Assembly: GCF_000002875.2 (NCBI RefSeq)
Contig: NC_009402.2
Location: 589,693 to 653,692 of the forward strand
Length of the DNA stretch: 64,000 nt
Reading direction: 5' to 3'
Source of the DNA: Leishmania infantum JPCM5
Lineage: Eukaryota > Euglenozoa > Kinetoplastea > Trypanosomatida > Trypanosomatidae
In this document: piece after piece, positions 1-10,727 of the stretch
Layout: every line of letters starts with the position of its first letter
How positions within the stretch are numbered: position 1 is the first letter of the stretch
The notes under the pieces: model-generated
The model's database searches: none
The model's input: only the letters and a program-made list of their open reading frames with translations
What the model was told of the DNA's origin: nothing
Program-made: the position numbers and the translations under genes

Positions 1-2094
1 GTGCCACGCTCTCTCGCTCTGTGTGTGTGTCTGTGCCTTGGTCTGTACTTCCTCACGCCTTGCTGGTTCGCCTTTGTTGTCCTTGTTGGCGTGGCGATGG
101 CGCTGTGTGTACGTGCTTGTCTCTATATGTTTTTTTTTTTAATACGCATAGCCTCGAACACGCACACATACGGATGTGTGCTCCCCGCCTCACGTCGTGC
201 AACCCTCACTCCTCCATCAACGTCGTCGCGTCTTCTCTGTGCGGTGCCTACACGAAGCAACAACAGCGAAACAGAGGAAACAGACGAAGCGAACGACGGC
301 AACTTTTTTTTTCCCGCATCTATGTGAGTGTTTGCGGACGCGTGCCCCTGAGACAGCGAGAAGAGCAAATACGCCTTGTGAGCAGAGGGGTGGGTAGGAG
401 TGGGGGGTGCGCACGTATGTGCACATACAGCCCCAATCCGCGTATGCCTATCACGTGCGCGTCACGCCTTACCCGCACACACACACACACACACACAAGC
501 GAACAAGATTGTAACGAATGTATTTTTTCTTTTCGTTTCGTTCCCCTTTTTTCTCAAGCGCGCGTGGGTGTGTCCTCAAGCGCTCTCCGTCGAACACCCG
601 CCCCTCCCGCGAAGGTGACCGAAAAGAAAAAAGAGCAACGCCAAGCAGCAAGGACGAATGTACTGCATGCCAGTGGTTTTGGCAAATTGAGGAAGCGCGC
701 ATGTGCACAGGCACGAGTACAAATCCATTCGAGGACAGTGTGTGTCTGTGTGTGTCTGCGAGTCTCTCTTTCTCTGTGCGTGTGTGTGAGCGGACTTGAT
801 TGACGTGCTCTGCTCTTCTCTTGTTTCCCGCTTTCTTTTCATCTTTACCTGTTGTCCACCCTCCGCACCTCTTCTTCCATGTGCCTGCATGCTTTTTCTT
901 CGCTTGGCGCTCATCATCTCGTGTCCAGATTCCGTGTTCTCTTCAGACCTCTTTGGCGCACGTATGTGTTCCGTGCACGATGATGGTGTGAGCACGGCGC
1001 CGCACGGCATGCATGCTGCACGCATGCTATTCGTGTGTGTGTGTGTGCACCTACGCATTGCGCCCCCTTGTCCTTTTCGTTCGTCATCTCGCCCAGCATT
1101 CGGCTCGTCGGCTGCGGACTGTTGCCGAGAGCAAGAATACAAGAGCGAGCGTGCAAGATGGGAGAGAGGGGCTGAGGACGAGAGGCACGGTGCTGCGTTC
1201 GATGCCGTCTTTGCCTTCAATGTGCGATGGCGATGCACGCGGGCGCACGTCGCATGGACGACGGTGAAAAACAGCATGGGCAGATGTCTCTTCTGTATCC
1301 GCACGCAGAGGCACACGCAGACGTCGACTGACACCCAAACACACAGGACGTGGAGAAGAACGAGAAAGCCAAGAGCGAAGGTGTGAGGGGGGGAGAGGCG
1401 GAGGCGTGCGGCGTGAGGGGGGACTTAACGCTAATTTTTCAACGAAACAAAGGAAAGGGATACCATCACACACACACGCGCGCGAGAAACGTTCACGAAA
1501 AAAGGCGCAGCAGATTCGAGTACGTTTCAAGAATCTTTCCCCCTCCCCTAGCTTCTATCATGGCATCATCGGCGGCAGGTACGTCTTTTCATGCGTGCCT
1601 CCATCCTGTCCTCTCTCTCCCACTTCCTTGACGCATGTGCGGTGGAAGCGGTGGTTGGGTGGCGCGACTGACTAAATCATCCGCGGGAGGAGACGTTCTT
1701 TCTTGCTTGCCATCTTGTCTTTTCTGTGCTCGCCAGCGATAGAGAGCGATGGAGAAAGGGGAGGGGGAGGGGTGGGGTGGCAAGACTGCAAGCACCACGC
1801 ACCTCAAGCGGAGCTCTGCTGCGAGATCGCCGCACCTGCGCCGTCCTCCTCTTTTGGCCATGTCTTCGTCTTCACTGATTCTTTATGTCCATCTCCCCAT
1901 CACATCCGTCCTTCTCTCTCTTTCGGTTCTGCGCACCCGCCTTGGTGGCGCCGACGGCACCGGCTTGTATCGAGGCCCGCGGGCGCGCGTGCGCGTGATT
2001 GCCTTGGTGCCGCAACGGATCTATCTCCTCTTGCCCCCTCCCCTCTTTCCCAAATATATGCGAACCTACATTCACGCACTTGCATGAGGCACAG
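1..2094. other. intergenic region upstream of first gene
   Basis: No convincing gene is seen on either strand. The sequence is pyrimidine-rich with many short TG/CA and homopolymer runs, including a (CA)n tract at about 476-497. Open frames here are rich in Arg, Ser, Cys and His and change with every microsatellite, which is typical of trypanosomatid intergenic DNA. It probably holds the 3' UTR of a gene left of the window and the 5' UTR of the gene starting at 2095. The stretch just before that gene (about 2020-2070) is pyrimidine-rich and could guide trans-splicing. Confidence 0.6.
476..497. repeat. (CA)n microsatellite
   Basis: About 22 bases of alternating CA with no interruption, inside gene-free DNA. 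Confidence 0.9.
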
Positions 2095-3378
2095 ATGCAC
2101 CGGTTGCGCATCACAGCGCTTCTCTCAAGGAGCGGCGTTGCCACGGCAGCGACAGGGGCGGCGTGGCCTTCTTGCGGCACCATCGTGTTTCCATCGTTTC
2201 CATCGTGCCGTTCCTTCTGCTCCTCCGCTGCTGCCTCTGGCGTCGAGTGCCATCTCTTGTCGAGTTCTCATTGCTCTCCGTCCTACTCCCGATCGGCCCC
2301 CGCTGCGCTTCTCGTGAGTCGTCGGTATCAGCGCAGTACGTCGGCAAGGCCACACACCAGCACGTGGCAGGATAAGACACGCAGATTCGAAAAGTATCAA
2401 AAAGATCAGCAGGACGAGGCAATACGTGCGGCTCAGAGGCGGGCAAAGTACGCAGCAGGGGCTGGCGCCTCAGCCGATACGTCTGTGTCTTCTACCACAT
2501 TGTTTGCGAAGTCGTCGTCCGCGACGGGGCCACTCACAAAGCCGCCTGGTGGCTTCTGGAGCTTCATCAAAGGCGGCCGTGAAGGCCGCAAGAAGCAGCC
2601 GATGAACCCTCTCATGTACTTAGACAAGTGGAATGAGAAATCGAAGTACGACCCCGAGGCTCGCGCGGCAGAGCGTCTACTGGCGGCGATCAATGGGCTG
2701 AATAAGCGCAACTCGCGCCGCCGCGAGTCGATGACGGTGCAGCTCTCTGATGAGCAGAGGCAGGAAATCGTGAACCGGTACGCCTCGACACGGTGGTACG
2801 CGCGGCTATACGCGCCCTTCCGGGGCATGACAGAGCGGCGTGTGAGGTGGGGCATTCGTATTTGCAATGTGGTGCTGCTGGTCCTTGTCTCCTGCCTCAT
2901 CGTGGTCATCGTGGTCAGCTACTTCAAAGAAATGGACGCCGTCGCGCATCTCTCGCCAGAGGACCAGCGTGACTACGCCTACATGGTGCGCGGCATGCGG
3001 TACAGCGACATCTACAAGCTTGGCGCGGAGGTGTTAAAGAAGGAAGACCCTCTCGAGGCGCTGCCTCCAGCGGTGCGGCTGCACATGGTGATTGAGGCGT
3101 GCCGGCAAAGGAAGTGGCACGAGCTCGACTGGGACGTGGAGCTGCGCAGGATGCACCCCGCGTCTCCGCTGGAGGAGTGGGACTATCTTCATCTCTTGTA
3201 CTGGGGAATACTGCAGATCGGTTCCCTGACCGGCGGTGGTGGCGTCATGTTTAGCGATCGCGTGCTCGATGTGCGCGAGGTGCGGCACGGCAGCGCGGAG
3301 TCGGCGGAGGAGCGGGAGCGCTTTGTCGAGATGGGGCCAACGTCGCTGCCTGCCAGGACGCAACGGACTTTTTTCTGA
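2095..3378 (+). CDS. hypothetical protein with single transmembrane segment, possibly mitochondrial
   Basis: The 427-residue product is not recognised. The ATG at 2095 is the first in-frame ATG in this reading frame; an AG lies directly before it and a pyrimidine-rich tract lies about 30-75 bases upstream. The N-terminus (MHRLRITALLSRSG...) is rich in Arg, Ser and Ala with no acidic residue, so a mitochondrial presequence is possible. Residues about 90-130 are charged, and a proline/glycine stretch follows. One clear hydrophobic segment lies at about residues 256-277, preceded by Arg-rich sequence. The C-terminal 150 residues are hydrophilic, well ordered and contain several Trp and Tyr, so they are probably a folded soluble domain. 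The codon usage is GC-rich like its neighbours. The membrane anchor is directly visible; the mitochondrial location is inference. Confidence 0.85.
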   Translation: MHRLRITALLSRSGVATAATGAAWPSCGTIVFPSFPSCRSFCSSAAASGVECHLLSSSHCSPSYSRSAPAALLVSRRYQRSTSARPHTSTWQDKTRRFEKYQKDQQDEAIRAAQRRAKYAAGAGASADTSVSSTTLFAKSSSATGPLTKPPGGFWSFIKGGREGRKKQPMNPLMYLDKWNEKSKYDPEARAAERLLAAINGLNKRNSRRRESMTVQLSDEQRQEIVNRYASTRWYARLYAPFRGMTERRVRWGIRICNVVLLVLVSCLIVVIVVSYFKEMDAVAHLSPEDQRDYAYMVRGMRYSDIYKLGAEVLKKEDPLEALPPAVRLHMVIEACRQRKWHELDWDVELRRMHPASPLEEWDYLHLLYWGILQIGSLTGGGGVMFSDRVLDVREVRHGSAESAEERERFVEMGPTSLPARTQRTFF

Positions 3379-3981
3379 CGTGCATGTGCCTCTTTCGACG
3401 ATCACCGTTGTGGTGACACGTGGATCGCACAGAGATGGAAAAAAACAGCAAAGAGAGAAGCGCTGTGTGTAAACCGTCTCCACGACACGCCGCACGCCTC
3501 TGAGGGGGGGGGGGGCAAACNACAGCCGCGCCGCGTTCAATGCTCACAAGAGAGTGGGGTGATGGCGTCTTTGCCCCCCCCCCCCTCGCCCTTTTCTGCA
3601 GCACCGATTCTTTCTTCTACTGTGCGCGGGGTATGGGCGCACGGGCCCAGAAACACGTGCTTTCTTTTTGTGTCTCTCGGTGTGTTGGCCACTCTCTCTC
3701 TGTGTATGAGCTGAGCAGAGATGAGCATGCGCGCGTACGTGTCTGTGATCACGGTGCACATCTCCTAGAGAGACCACGATGGCTTCCTTTCTCTCCCGAA
3801 CTTCTACCTCGCTCTCTCTCTCCGCCAATTCCGCACGCGCGATGCACACGCATGCGCACCATACACGTATGCCCATACACAGCTGAGCAGAAGCGCTTCG
3901 AGAAGAGGGATAACCTGATCTTCTTGCCGGTCCTTCTTCACAAACACACACACACACACACACACACCTCACACGTAGAAG
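3379..3981. other. intergenic region with poly-G tract and single N
   Basis: No gene is seen. It contains a poly-G run at about 3504-3515 followed by an ambiguous base at 3521, a poly-C run near 3577-3586, and a (CA)n tract (3945-3967) leading into the L34 start. The N next to a homopolymer suggests an assembly or sequencing uncertainty there. Confidence 0.6.
3919..3978 (+). promoter_or_regulatory. predicted trans-splice acceptor of L34
   Basis: A pyrimidine-rich stretch at about 3919-3939 is followed by a (CA)n tract without any AG. The first AG is at 3977-3978 (in ACGTAG), only three bases before the ATG at 3982. In trypanosomatids the spliced leader usually joins the first AG after the pyrimidine tract, so the gene-encoded 5' UTR would be about three bases. 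This is a prediction from sequence only. Confidence 0.5.
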
Positions 3982-4488
3982 ATGTCCTGCCCTCGCGTTC
4001 AGTACCGCCGTCGCATGCACTACGCCACTCGTGGCAACCGCATGAAGATGGTCCGCACCCCGGGCAACAAGCTTGTGATGCAGAAGCGCGCGAAGCGCTC
4101 GCAGGGTATCCACACCCCGTGGGTGCTCGGCCACAAGCGCCTTGGCGGCACCAAGGCGCTGCGCCACATCGACGCCCGCCTCGCCTCCCGCCACGAGAAG
4201 AGCGTGTCCCGCGCGTACGGTGGTGTGCTGAGCCACGATCAGGTCCGCGACCGCGTCGTGCGCGCCTTCCTCGTGGAGGAGCAGCGCATCGTCAAGCAGG
4301 CGCTCAAGGAGCACAGCAAGATGAAGCTCTCGCATAAGCGCACTGCGAATAAGAAGAAGAGCAAGCAGTCGAAGAAGGAGGCCATCGCCAAGAAGATCTC
4401 CACCAAGACGGTTTCCAAGAAGAAGGCGCCGGCGAAGAAAGCCACCACGACGCGCCAGCCGGTCGGCTCTAAGCTGGTGAAGAAGTGA
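3982..4488 (+). CDS. RPL34: 60S ribosomal protein L34 (eL34)
   Basis: The 168-residue basic protein matches the eukaryotic L34e family over its first 115 residues. The YRRR and YATRGNR segments, the TPGNKLVMQKRAKRS segment, and RAYGGVLSHDQVRDRVVRAF are L34 hallmarks. It is a structural component of the large cytosolic ribosomal subunit. The C-terminal 50 residues form a Lys/Ala/Ser-rich tail, longer than in animal L34, as is common for trypanosomatid ribosomal proteins. The start ATG follows a predicted spliced-leader acceptor by three bases, which suits a very highly translated gene. Codons are almost all GC-ending, consistent with high expression. The identification is firm. Confidence 0.97.
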   Translation: MSCPRVQYRRRMHYATRGNRMKMVRTPGNKLVMQKRAKRSQGIHTPWVLGHKRLGGTKALRHIDARLASRHEKSVSRAYGGVLSHDQVRDRVVRAFLVEEQRIVKQALKEHSKMKLSHKRTANKKKSKQSKKEAIAKKISTKTVSKKKAPAKKATTTRQPVGSKLVKK

Positions 4489-4769
4489 GCGGCCGGGCAA
4501 GAAAGCAAACAAACACATCCAAGGGCACACATCCGGGTTGTCGGGGAAAGGGGATCGAGGGAGGGGAGGAAGGGCGTCAGAGTGAGAGGGTTTCGGCAGG
4601 ACGGATGTGGGCGAGGCAGCTGGTGCTGTCCCCTCCCCCACCCTCCGCCTTACCGCCTTGCCTTCCTTTCCTCTTCTTCCCTCTCTCCCACCGGTGTGTC
4701 TCTCTCGTGCGCTTCCTTGTGCTCCTCCTCTTTATTTCCTCGTTTCTAGTCTTTCGACTCATTTCGCAG

Positions 4770-4800
<31 letters not shown>

Positions 4801-5682
4801 TGCGCACAAGCGTAAAGAGCGGCACGTGCGCACCGATCACGTGGTGTGGTTCGTGACTTCGCTGGCGTGCGCGAAGGTTTGGGGAAGGGGGTGGGTGGTG
4901 GATCGAGGCAGAGGATACGCGAGTTGTGTCTTCCCCCCTGCCCCCCTCCCCCTCGTACACCACCCGTGAGCGCTTCGCGCCGTGGTTGTCACCGAAAGAG
5001 AGGGTGAGACATGCCATCGTCGCTCATCCGCCTCTGCCTTTTCATAGCGCCAATCCCTCAGTGAGGGGCGCAAAAGCGAGCCGTTGGCGTACTTCGGCGG
5101 TATTCTCCACCCTCTCCCTCCCCTTTCTTCCCTCCGTGCCTAATCCTCTCGCCTTGGCACTTCCCCACCGTTACGCTGAGTTCACAAACCGCCCTCTGCC
5201 GCCGTCTCCTTTGCTCCTTTTTCACGCGCACCCACGTGCACCCCACTTCCCCCCTCCACCTCAGCCGACACGCGCACTCTGCGTGCTTTGCAGGCACAAC
5301 GATCCCCCTCCTGCCCCTACCTCTCATCATCACTCCGTACTGGTCGTATCTTTCATCAGACAACTTGCGGGCCCCGACTCTTCTTCGCCTGCACACACGC
5401 ACACACACACCCTTGCTTTGGATCTCACCCAGCCTCTCCTTTGGTGTTTTGGCCGTATGTGTTCCACCGTGGTCCTTTTCTCCTCCCAACCCTTTCCCCT
5501 TGTCTCTCTCTCTCTCTGATTTTGTTCTTATCGTCACTGGATCATCGCTCTCCGTTTACTTTGCTGGTGCGGCCCCCCTCCCTAACGATCTCTCGATCTG
5601 CATAGAAGCCTTCGCGACTGACCGACAGACGCCGCGACACGCTGCTCATCTCTTCGCCACCTCCTCTCCTGCGACTCTCATC
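4489..5682. other. intergenic region
   Basis: No gene is seen. It is strongly pyrimidine-rich on the + strand with a (CA)n tract at about 4770-4797. It should contain the L34 3' UTR and poly(A) site, then the acceptor region of the next gene. Several pyrimidine tracts between 5450 and 5680 could serve as polypyrimidine signals. Confidence 0.6.
4770..4797. repeat. (CA)n microsatellite
   Basis: About 28 bases of alternating AC/CA in the L34 3' flank. Confidence 0.9.
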
Positions 5683-8553
5683 ATGCCATGTAGGGAGCCC
5701 ACTGACTCCAGCAGCGTCACGTTGCCGGCGTCCATGCAGACACTGCTGCAACGTTACACAGACCGTAAGCTGACGGAGGAGGAGCGTCTTATCCTCGCGC
5801 ACGCCACACCGAATGTGCGATGCGAAGCGTTGCGCATTTTCTTTGAAATGAACGACGCCGCAGCCGGCGTGGAGTATGTTTTGGCCAACAGTGGGGCTTC
5901 TCCCCGCTCTCACGGCGGCACCAGCGCCAGGGCCTCGCGCTCCGGCGGCACCTCCACCACCGCCCCCGCTGCGGCGCCGGTTTTGGCTGCTTCCAAAGCT
6001 CTCAAGTCGCTGTCGACCAACACGCTGAATGCCGCAAACGCAGGAGCGAAGTCTAGGGATGCCGCTGCTTCCGGTGCGAATAGGCCTCTTGCTGCGTCGG
6101 CACCAAGCGGCAATGCCGCTTTCAGAGACGAGGTGCGCAAGCCCGCCGGCACCGGACGCGCCGTCGTGCCCGCCAGTGGCAGCACCGCGCTATCGCCGGC
6201 GGCAAAGGCCGGGAGCTGTTTGCATCGCACGCGTGTGGCGCGGAGCGGCGAGTCCGTGTGCACCCTCGTCACCGTCTCCTCCATGTCGAGCGAGGACAGC
6301 GGCGACGACGCTGAGCTCCGACCGGCCGAGACCCCAGCGAGGGAAGAGGGGGCGGAGGCGGTCATGCCGCCCACCGTGACGCTGCGCTCTCGTGATCCCC
6401 GCGCCAACGCCGGGGCGGCTGCCGTTGTGCCCGCTGTGCCACTCTTAGCGCTGCATGCTGTTCTAAAGCAGCACGGCAGTAACAGCAACAGCTCCGCAAG
6501 CTCTCCCAGTGCTGGTGTCGCGCACAGCGAGTGTCGGCCCTCGGTGAGCCCTGCGATGACCAACACCACCACTGCCGCCGCCACGGCGCAGCCTCGAGAC
6601 GTTTCTCCCTCCATCGTACCGCCGCCAGGTTGCCAGCGTCTGTCTCCGGCGGTACCGAAGCCGAGCACCACGGCGACCGCTGCTGCTCCAGGTTCTACGC
6701 CGGCCGCACCTCCGTCGCTGCCGTCCACCGCCCACGAGGACGCTGGCGACGACGAGGAGCCGCGAAAGACGGTGGCTGCTAAGCCCACGGGGTACTACGC
6801 GAACCCCACAGCTACGCACACCTCACCAGTCCCGCATCCGCGGCAGCCGTGCTACGCCGGCCTCGTGGACTCCAAGCCGACGGCCGTGCGGGGTGCGCAC
6901 CGGCGCGATCGCACCTCGACCTTCGGCGAGCCCCAAGGGGGTGTCGATGTGGACTACAGGGAGCTGCCGTGCAATCACAGCAGCCCCTCTCCCTCCTGGA
7001 CGCCGCCGTCGCTGGCTGGCAGTGGCGCTGTGAGTAAGTGCGGCACGGACTGGGCTGCACTAGTCGCAGCGGCACCTGCGCCGCAACTGCCGACGGTTCC
7101 GGCGGTGGTGACGACAGAACCTGCGGCGGCAGTGCCAGCGTCTCCCTGGAAGGACCATCGCACGGCACCGAAGGAAGCAGCCGACACCACCCCTGCCTCT
7201 GGCCTTTGCTCTCCTCGCCTGCCCACCGAGGCATCGCGCGACCAGCCTAAGAGAACGCGCGGCAGTGGGTTCGACGATACGGCAACCGCGGCCAACAACA
7301 GTGACAGAGCGGGCAAGACTCAGCAGTCGCCGCGCGCGCCGCGCGTGCCCTTGACAGACAGGAAGCGCGAAGCGGAGGGTAGCGACAGCCACTCGCCCTG
7401 CAACGTGCGACACCCAGGCAGTGGTACACCCCAGCTGTCACCGCCGCCTCCCCCGTCGAAGCTCGGCGGCGCCTCCCCGATCAAGCGCGGTGCTGCTTGG
7501 GATGAGACGACGGGCATGTACATAACGCATCCGAATCAGCTTCGGCGGCAGAGGGCTGCTCGCAGCGTCGCCACGGCTGCCTTGACAGCGCGACTGTCTG
7601 CAGCGGTGTGCGGTGTTAGCGGCTCTGCGATGGAGCCCCCAGACACGCTTCACTACCACTTCGCTCGCACCGCGTCGTCGACACCAGATTCAGCGCTGCT
7701 CACCTCCATGCCCACCGCCACCGCCGCGGCACACGCGGCAGGATCGGTTCCCCTGGGCCGCTTGTGCTCTTCGGCTGTGCATATTGCTGGGGGTGCAGAT
7801 GCGACCTCAGCACGATCGTGGGCTGCAGCGCTGCCGTCGTCGAAGGACGACAAGCAGAAGAAACGGAAGCAGGAGACGAAGCGGGCCAAGGTGCTGACTG
7901 GAGCGTCAACCTGGAAGAGGCCGATCGAGACCAAGAAAACGGCGACGGCACTAGCTGTCTCTCCAGCGGTGGTGCCGATCGTGGCAAGCCCGCGTTTGAC
8001 AAGGTACCAGCGGGTTTGCTGCGAGGACGTGCCCGTCAAGTACGACTTCTACGGGCACAGCGGGAAGACGATTATGCTGCAGCGCCAAGCCTCGCAGTAT
8101 CCTACTCAGATGCTTGCGGCTGCGGCCAGCGGCTCACCAAGCAAGCCCCATCGCACCGCCTCCGCTAGCCAAACGGTGCGGTCTGCGGCGCCAGTGGCGC
8201 GGACTGAGCGATGCTACAGTGTGATGAAAGGTGGTGGGGTTGAGGTGGTCGAAGTGGAGACAGCTCAGCCGAGTGCGCAGGCGCCTTGCCCCTCGACCAT
8301 CCGCACTCCACGCAGCGCGCGCTTCCGTCCCCAGCAGCATCCACGTGGGCTTGTGGGAGAGCCCGCTGCCGCTATGGTCTCCGCGCGTGGTAGCGCCGCT
8401 GAGCGTGCTTGTCAGGCACCTGGAGCTGCGGTGCCGGTCTGTGCTGCTCTGGTGCCGCCGGCGCACTGCAGCGTCTTTGAGCGGCTGACTTCCAACTACT
8501 ACGATGTCTACTCGAGCGAGGTGGCCCTTCAGGCGACCCGCCGCCGCCGATGA
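5683..8553 (+). CDS. large low-complexity hypothetical protein
   Basis: The product is 956 residues from the ATG at 5683, with an alternative in-frame ATG at 5731. No family is recognised. Residues about 17-70 look helical (MQTLLQRYTDRKLTEEERLI...) and may be a small folded domain. Residues about 75-590 are Ala/Ser/Pro/Thr-rich and presumably disordered. Two less biased blocks follow: about 594-640, containing WDETTGMYITHPNQLRRQR, and about 774-800, containing VPVKYDFYGHSGKTIML. The protein ends with Tyr-rich and then Arg-rich sequence (NYYDVY...RRRR). A basic Lys-rich patch near residues 725-735 could be a nuclear localisation signal. The conserved-looking islands in a disordered protein suggest binding motifs, but no function can be assigned. 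Confidence 0.85.
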   Translation: MPCREPTDSSSVTLPASMQTLLQRYTDRKLTEEERLILAHATPNVRCEALRIFFEMNDAAAGVEYVLANSGASPRSHGGTSARASRSGGTSTTAPAAAPVLAASKALKSLSTNTLNAANAGAKSRDAAASGANRPLAASAPSGNAAFRDEVRKPAGTGRAVVPASGSTALSPAAKAGSCLHRTRVARSGESVCTLVTVSSMSSEDSGDDAELRPAETPAREEGAEAVMPPTVTLRSRDPRANAGAAAVVPAVPLLALHAVLKQHGSNSNSSASSPSAGVAHSECRPSVSPAMTNTTTAAATAQPRDVSPSIVPPPGCQRLSPAVPKPSTTATAAAPGSTPAAPPSLPSTAHEDAGDDEEPRKTVAAKPTGYYANPTATHTSPVPHPRQPCYAGLVDSKPTAVRGAHRRDRTSTFGEPQGGVDVDYRELPCNHSSPSPSWTPPSLAGSGAVSKCGTDWAALVAAAPAPQLPTVPAVVTTEPAAAVPASPWKDHRTAPKEAADTTPASGLCSPRLPTEASRDQPKRTRGSGFDDTATAANNSDRAGKTQQSPRAPRVPLTDRKREAEGSDSHSPCNVRHPGSGTPQLSPPPPPSKLGGASPIKRGAAWDETTGMYITHPNQLRRQRAARSVATAALTARLSAAVCGVSGSAMEPPDTLHYHFARTASSTPDSALLTSMPTATAAAHAAGSVPLGRLCSSAVHIAGGADATSARSWAAALPSSKDDKQKKRKQETKRAKVLTGASTWKRPIETKKTATALAVSPAVVPIVASPRLTRYQRVCCEDVPVKYDFYGHSGKTIMLQRQASQYPTQMLAAAASGSPSKPHRTASASQTVRSAAPVARTERCYSVMKGGGVEVVEVETAQPSAQAPCPSTIRTPRSARFRPQQHPRGLVGEPAAAMVSARGSAAERACQAPGAAVPVCAALVPPAHCSVFERLTSNYYDVYSSEVALQATRRRR

Positions 8554-10727
8554 CGGCTTTACCGCGAGGATGTCGCTCTGCCCAGGAGCATCGCCGGTCG
8601 GCACGCCGCCGCCACTTCGGTGCACCGGCGGCTAGCCCGCGCGGACGCCTTGTGCGTCGGCCTGCAGCCGCGCTGGTGGCGGGCGACGACTGTCTCCGTG
8701 CGGAGGAGATGGCGAAGCGCGAGCGGGAGCGCACCACTGCACCTGCGGCAAGTGCGTTTGCGCGCAGCAACACACCTTGCTACCTCGTTTGCTGAGGCGC
8801 ACCATCGCGCTGCGGACCTGCTGGTGTGTTGGAGAAAGCAACCCCACGTGTTCGCGTTCCTTGCTTTTCCTGCGTTTCGTGGTACAGGCGCTCTTTGAGG
8901 AAAGTAGATGGCAGGCCACCACAAAAGGGAGTGATCGCCATGGCGGCGGACTTTTCGTTTTTTTTTTGGTATTGTTTACTTTGCCCGCTTCCGTTTTACA
9001 TATATTATTTTCTGTCGATGGATTGATTTCGCTTAGATCTCCTAGACTCATGCGTTCATCCCTCCCACATCCACACACACACACACACACACACGTGGTC
9101 GTGGGCATGTGCGCGCGTTTTTCTTCCTAACTTGCGTGCCTCCTTCTATCTATTTCTGCCAAGCGTGTTTACGTGCGCGCTCTAGTCGTTTTCGGCGTTC
9201 GTTCTTGTGATGATGGTGCGACTTCGGTTGCTGGTCTTGTGCCTGCCCTGGTTTTTCTCCTCCCCGGAACGTAGGGGAGGCGGAGGGTGTGGGGGCGGAG
9301 GTTGACATCGACCTCGCTGTTCTTTGTTTTACATTTATGTATGTGTCGTCGTTCCCCGACTGCGGTGGTGCGCTCCATCTCTCCGTCTTTCTTTCTCGCT
9401 CGCTTCTCTGTTTTCCTGTTCGTGTGTGGCGCGGCGACAAGCGCTGCAGCCTTTTTGTGCGTGAGCTATTTTACAGCATCACCACGTGCGCTGTGCATGC
9501 GCGCGCTCGCACTCTCGATCCTTCGGCCCCTGGGCCTGTGTAGGCTTCTTCGCTTCCATGAACGCGCCATGAGGGCAAAAGTCTTGCGTACGTGCAAGAA
9601 GAAAGCGAGAGCGGCTCAAAGCCGCAGAAGGTGGCGCGGAAGTCTTCGGTGTGCTGATAAGCCATGCCGAGGCAGCCTAAGCGGCCGTGGCAAAGTGGGC
9701 CAAGCGCAACGAAAAGTGCACCCGCCCGTTTGGATGTGCAGCGTGTGGGTCTTGCCCCCTCCCAGACACCGCCCCTTTAATTACCCTTCGCGCGCATTCA
9801 AGGGGAGAAGGTGGGAAGAAAGTTGCTGCAACGGTTGCCGTTGCTGCTGCAATCTCGTTCTCCCTCTTGCTTCTTGGGCTTTCACCTTCATGACGCAACG
9901 CGTTTGTTCGCCAGCGTCTGTGAGATGTGCGCGCGCTCTCCTTGCAGCGGAAGAGGCGCGCGTGCCGCATGGAACCCCACCGCGACGCCCGACGCAGATG
10001 CAGCGGCTCGTGCGCTACAACTTCGTTCTACCTCCTCTTCATCCTCATCCTTCTTTTCGCTTCGTTCTGCCCGGTCTCGACCTGTGTGCACGGTGACACG
10101 TACGCACATATGTATGCACGTCGTCTGGTGGCGACTAGTGCCACCGCACACCATCAACGCTATAATTGCCTCTCTCAAGTTGCTTTAGCGGCTTATCACG
10201 TAACCCCCACACCCCCTCCTCCCCTCTTCTTCCTCAGACGACTAGGTATTGCCGCTCTGTCTGTCGTTGTGCAGCAGCACCACTTCAACGTCGCTGTCCG
10301 CGTCATCGCTGCCACTGCTGAACCTGTGAAAGAGACCAACGGCAAGAGCACCCTCATCCTCCCCCCCCCCACACACACACACACACACAAACGCTCCCGC
10401 CTGCGCACTCCCCCCGGCTTATTTCCTTTTCGCTTGTTGCTTGTTGAAGCGCACACATCTGCTCTCGTGCGTGCTTGTGTTGCTACTCGAGGGCTCATCG
10501 CGGAGGCACACCTTTACGCGCGCTCGGGCGTATAAAAAAAAAAACATAAGTGCGCGTACCCCCTTGAGTACGACGAGAGTGCAAGCCGCAGGCGTGGGAA
10601 GACCGTCTCAGGCACGGCCTCCGCTTACACACGTCTTTGCTCCCGGGCTATCTCGCCCCCTCGCCCGCGCACCCCTCCGTGAGACCACCAACCGGTAGGA
10701 AACCAAAAAGAAAAAAAAAACCAAGCC
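8554..10727. other. intergenic region before PUF gene
   Basis: No gene is seen on either strand across about 2.2 kb. There is a (CA)n tract at about 9072-9094 and another near 10371-10388 after a poly-C run. The first 300 bases are still GC-rich and less repetitive, then the composition shifts to pyrimidine-rich sequence. It probably holds a long 3' UTR and the PUF 5' UTR. A-rich sequence (about 10690-10722) lies just before the PUF ATG. Confidence 0.55.
9072..9094. repeat. (CA)n microsatellite
   Basis: About 23 bases of alternating CA in the spacer before the PUF gene. Confidence 0.9.

Noticed and set aside
5910..6788. Minus-strand open frame of about 292 codons
   Set aside because: It is a mirror of the GC-rich hypothetical gene on the + strand; the frame is open because of codon bias.
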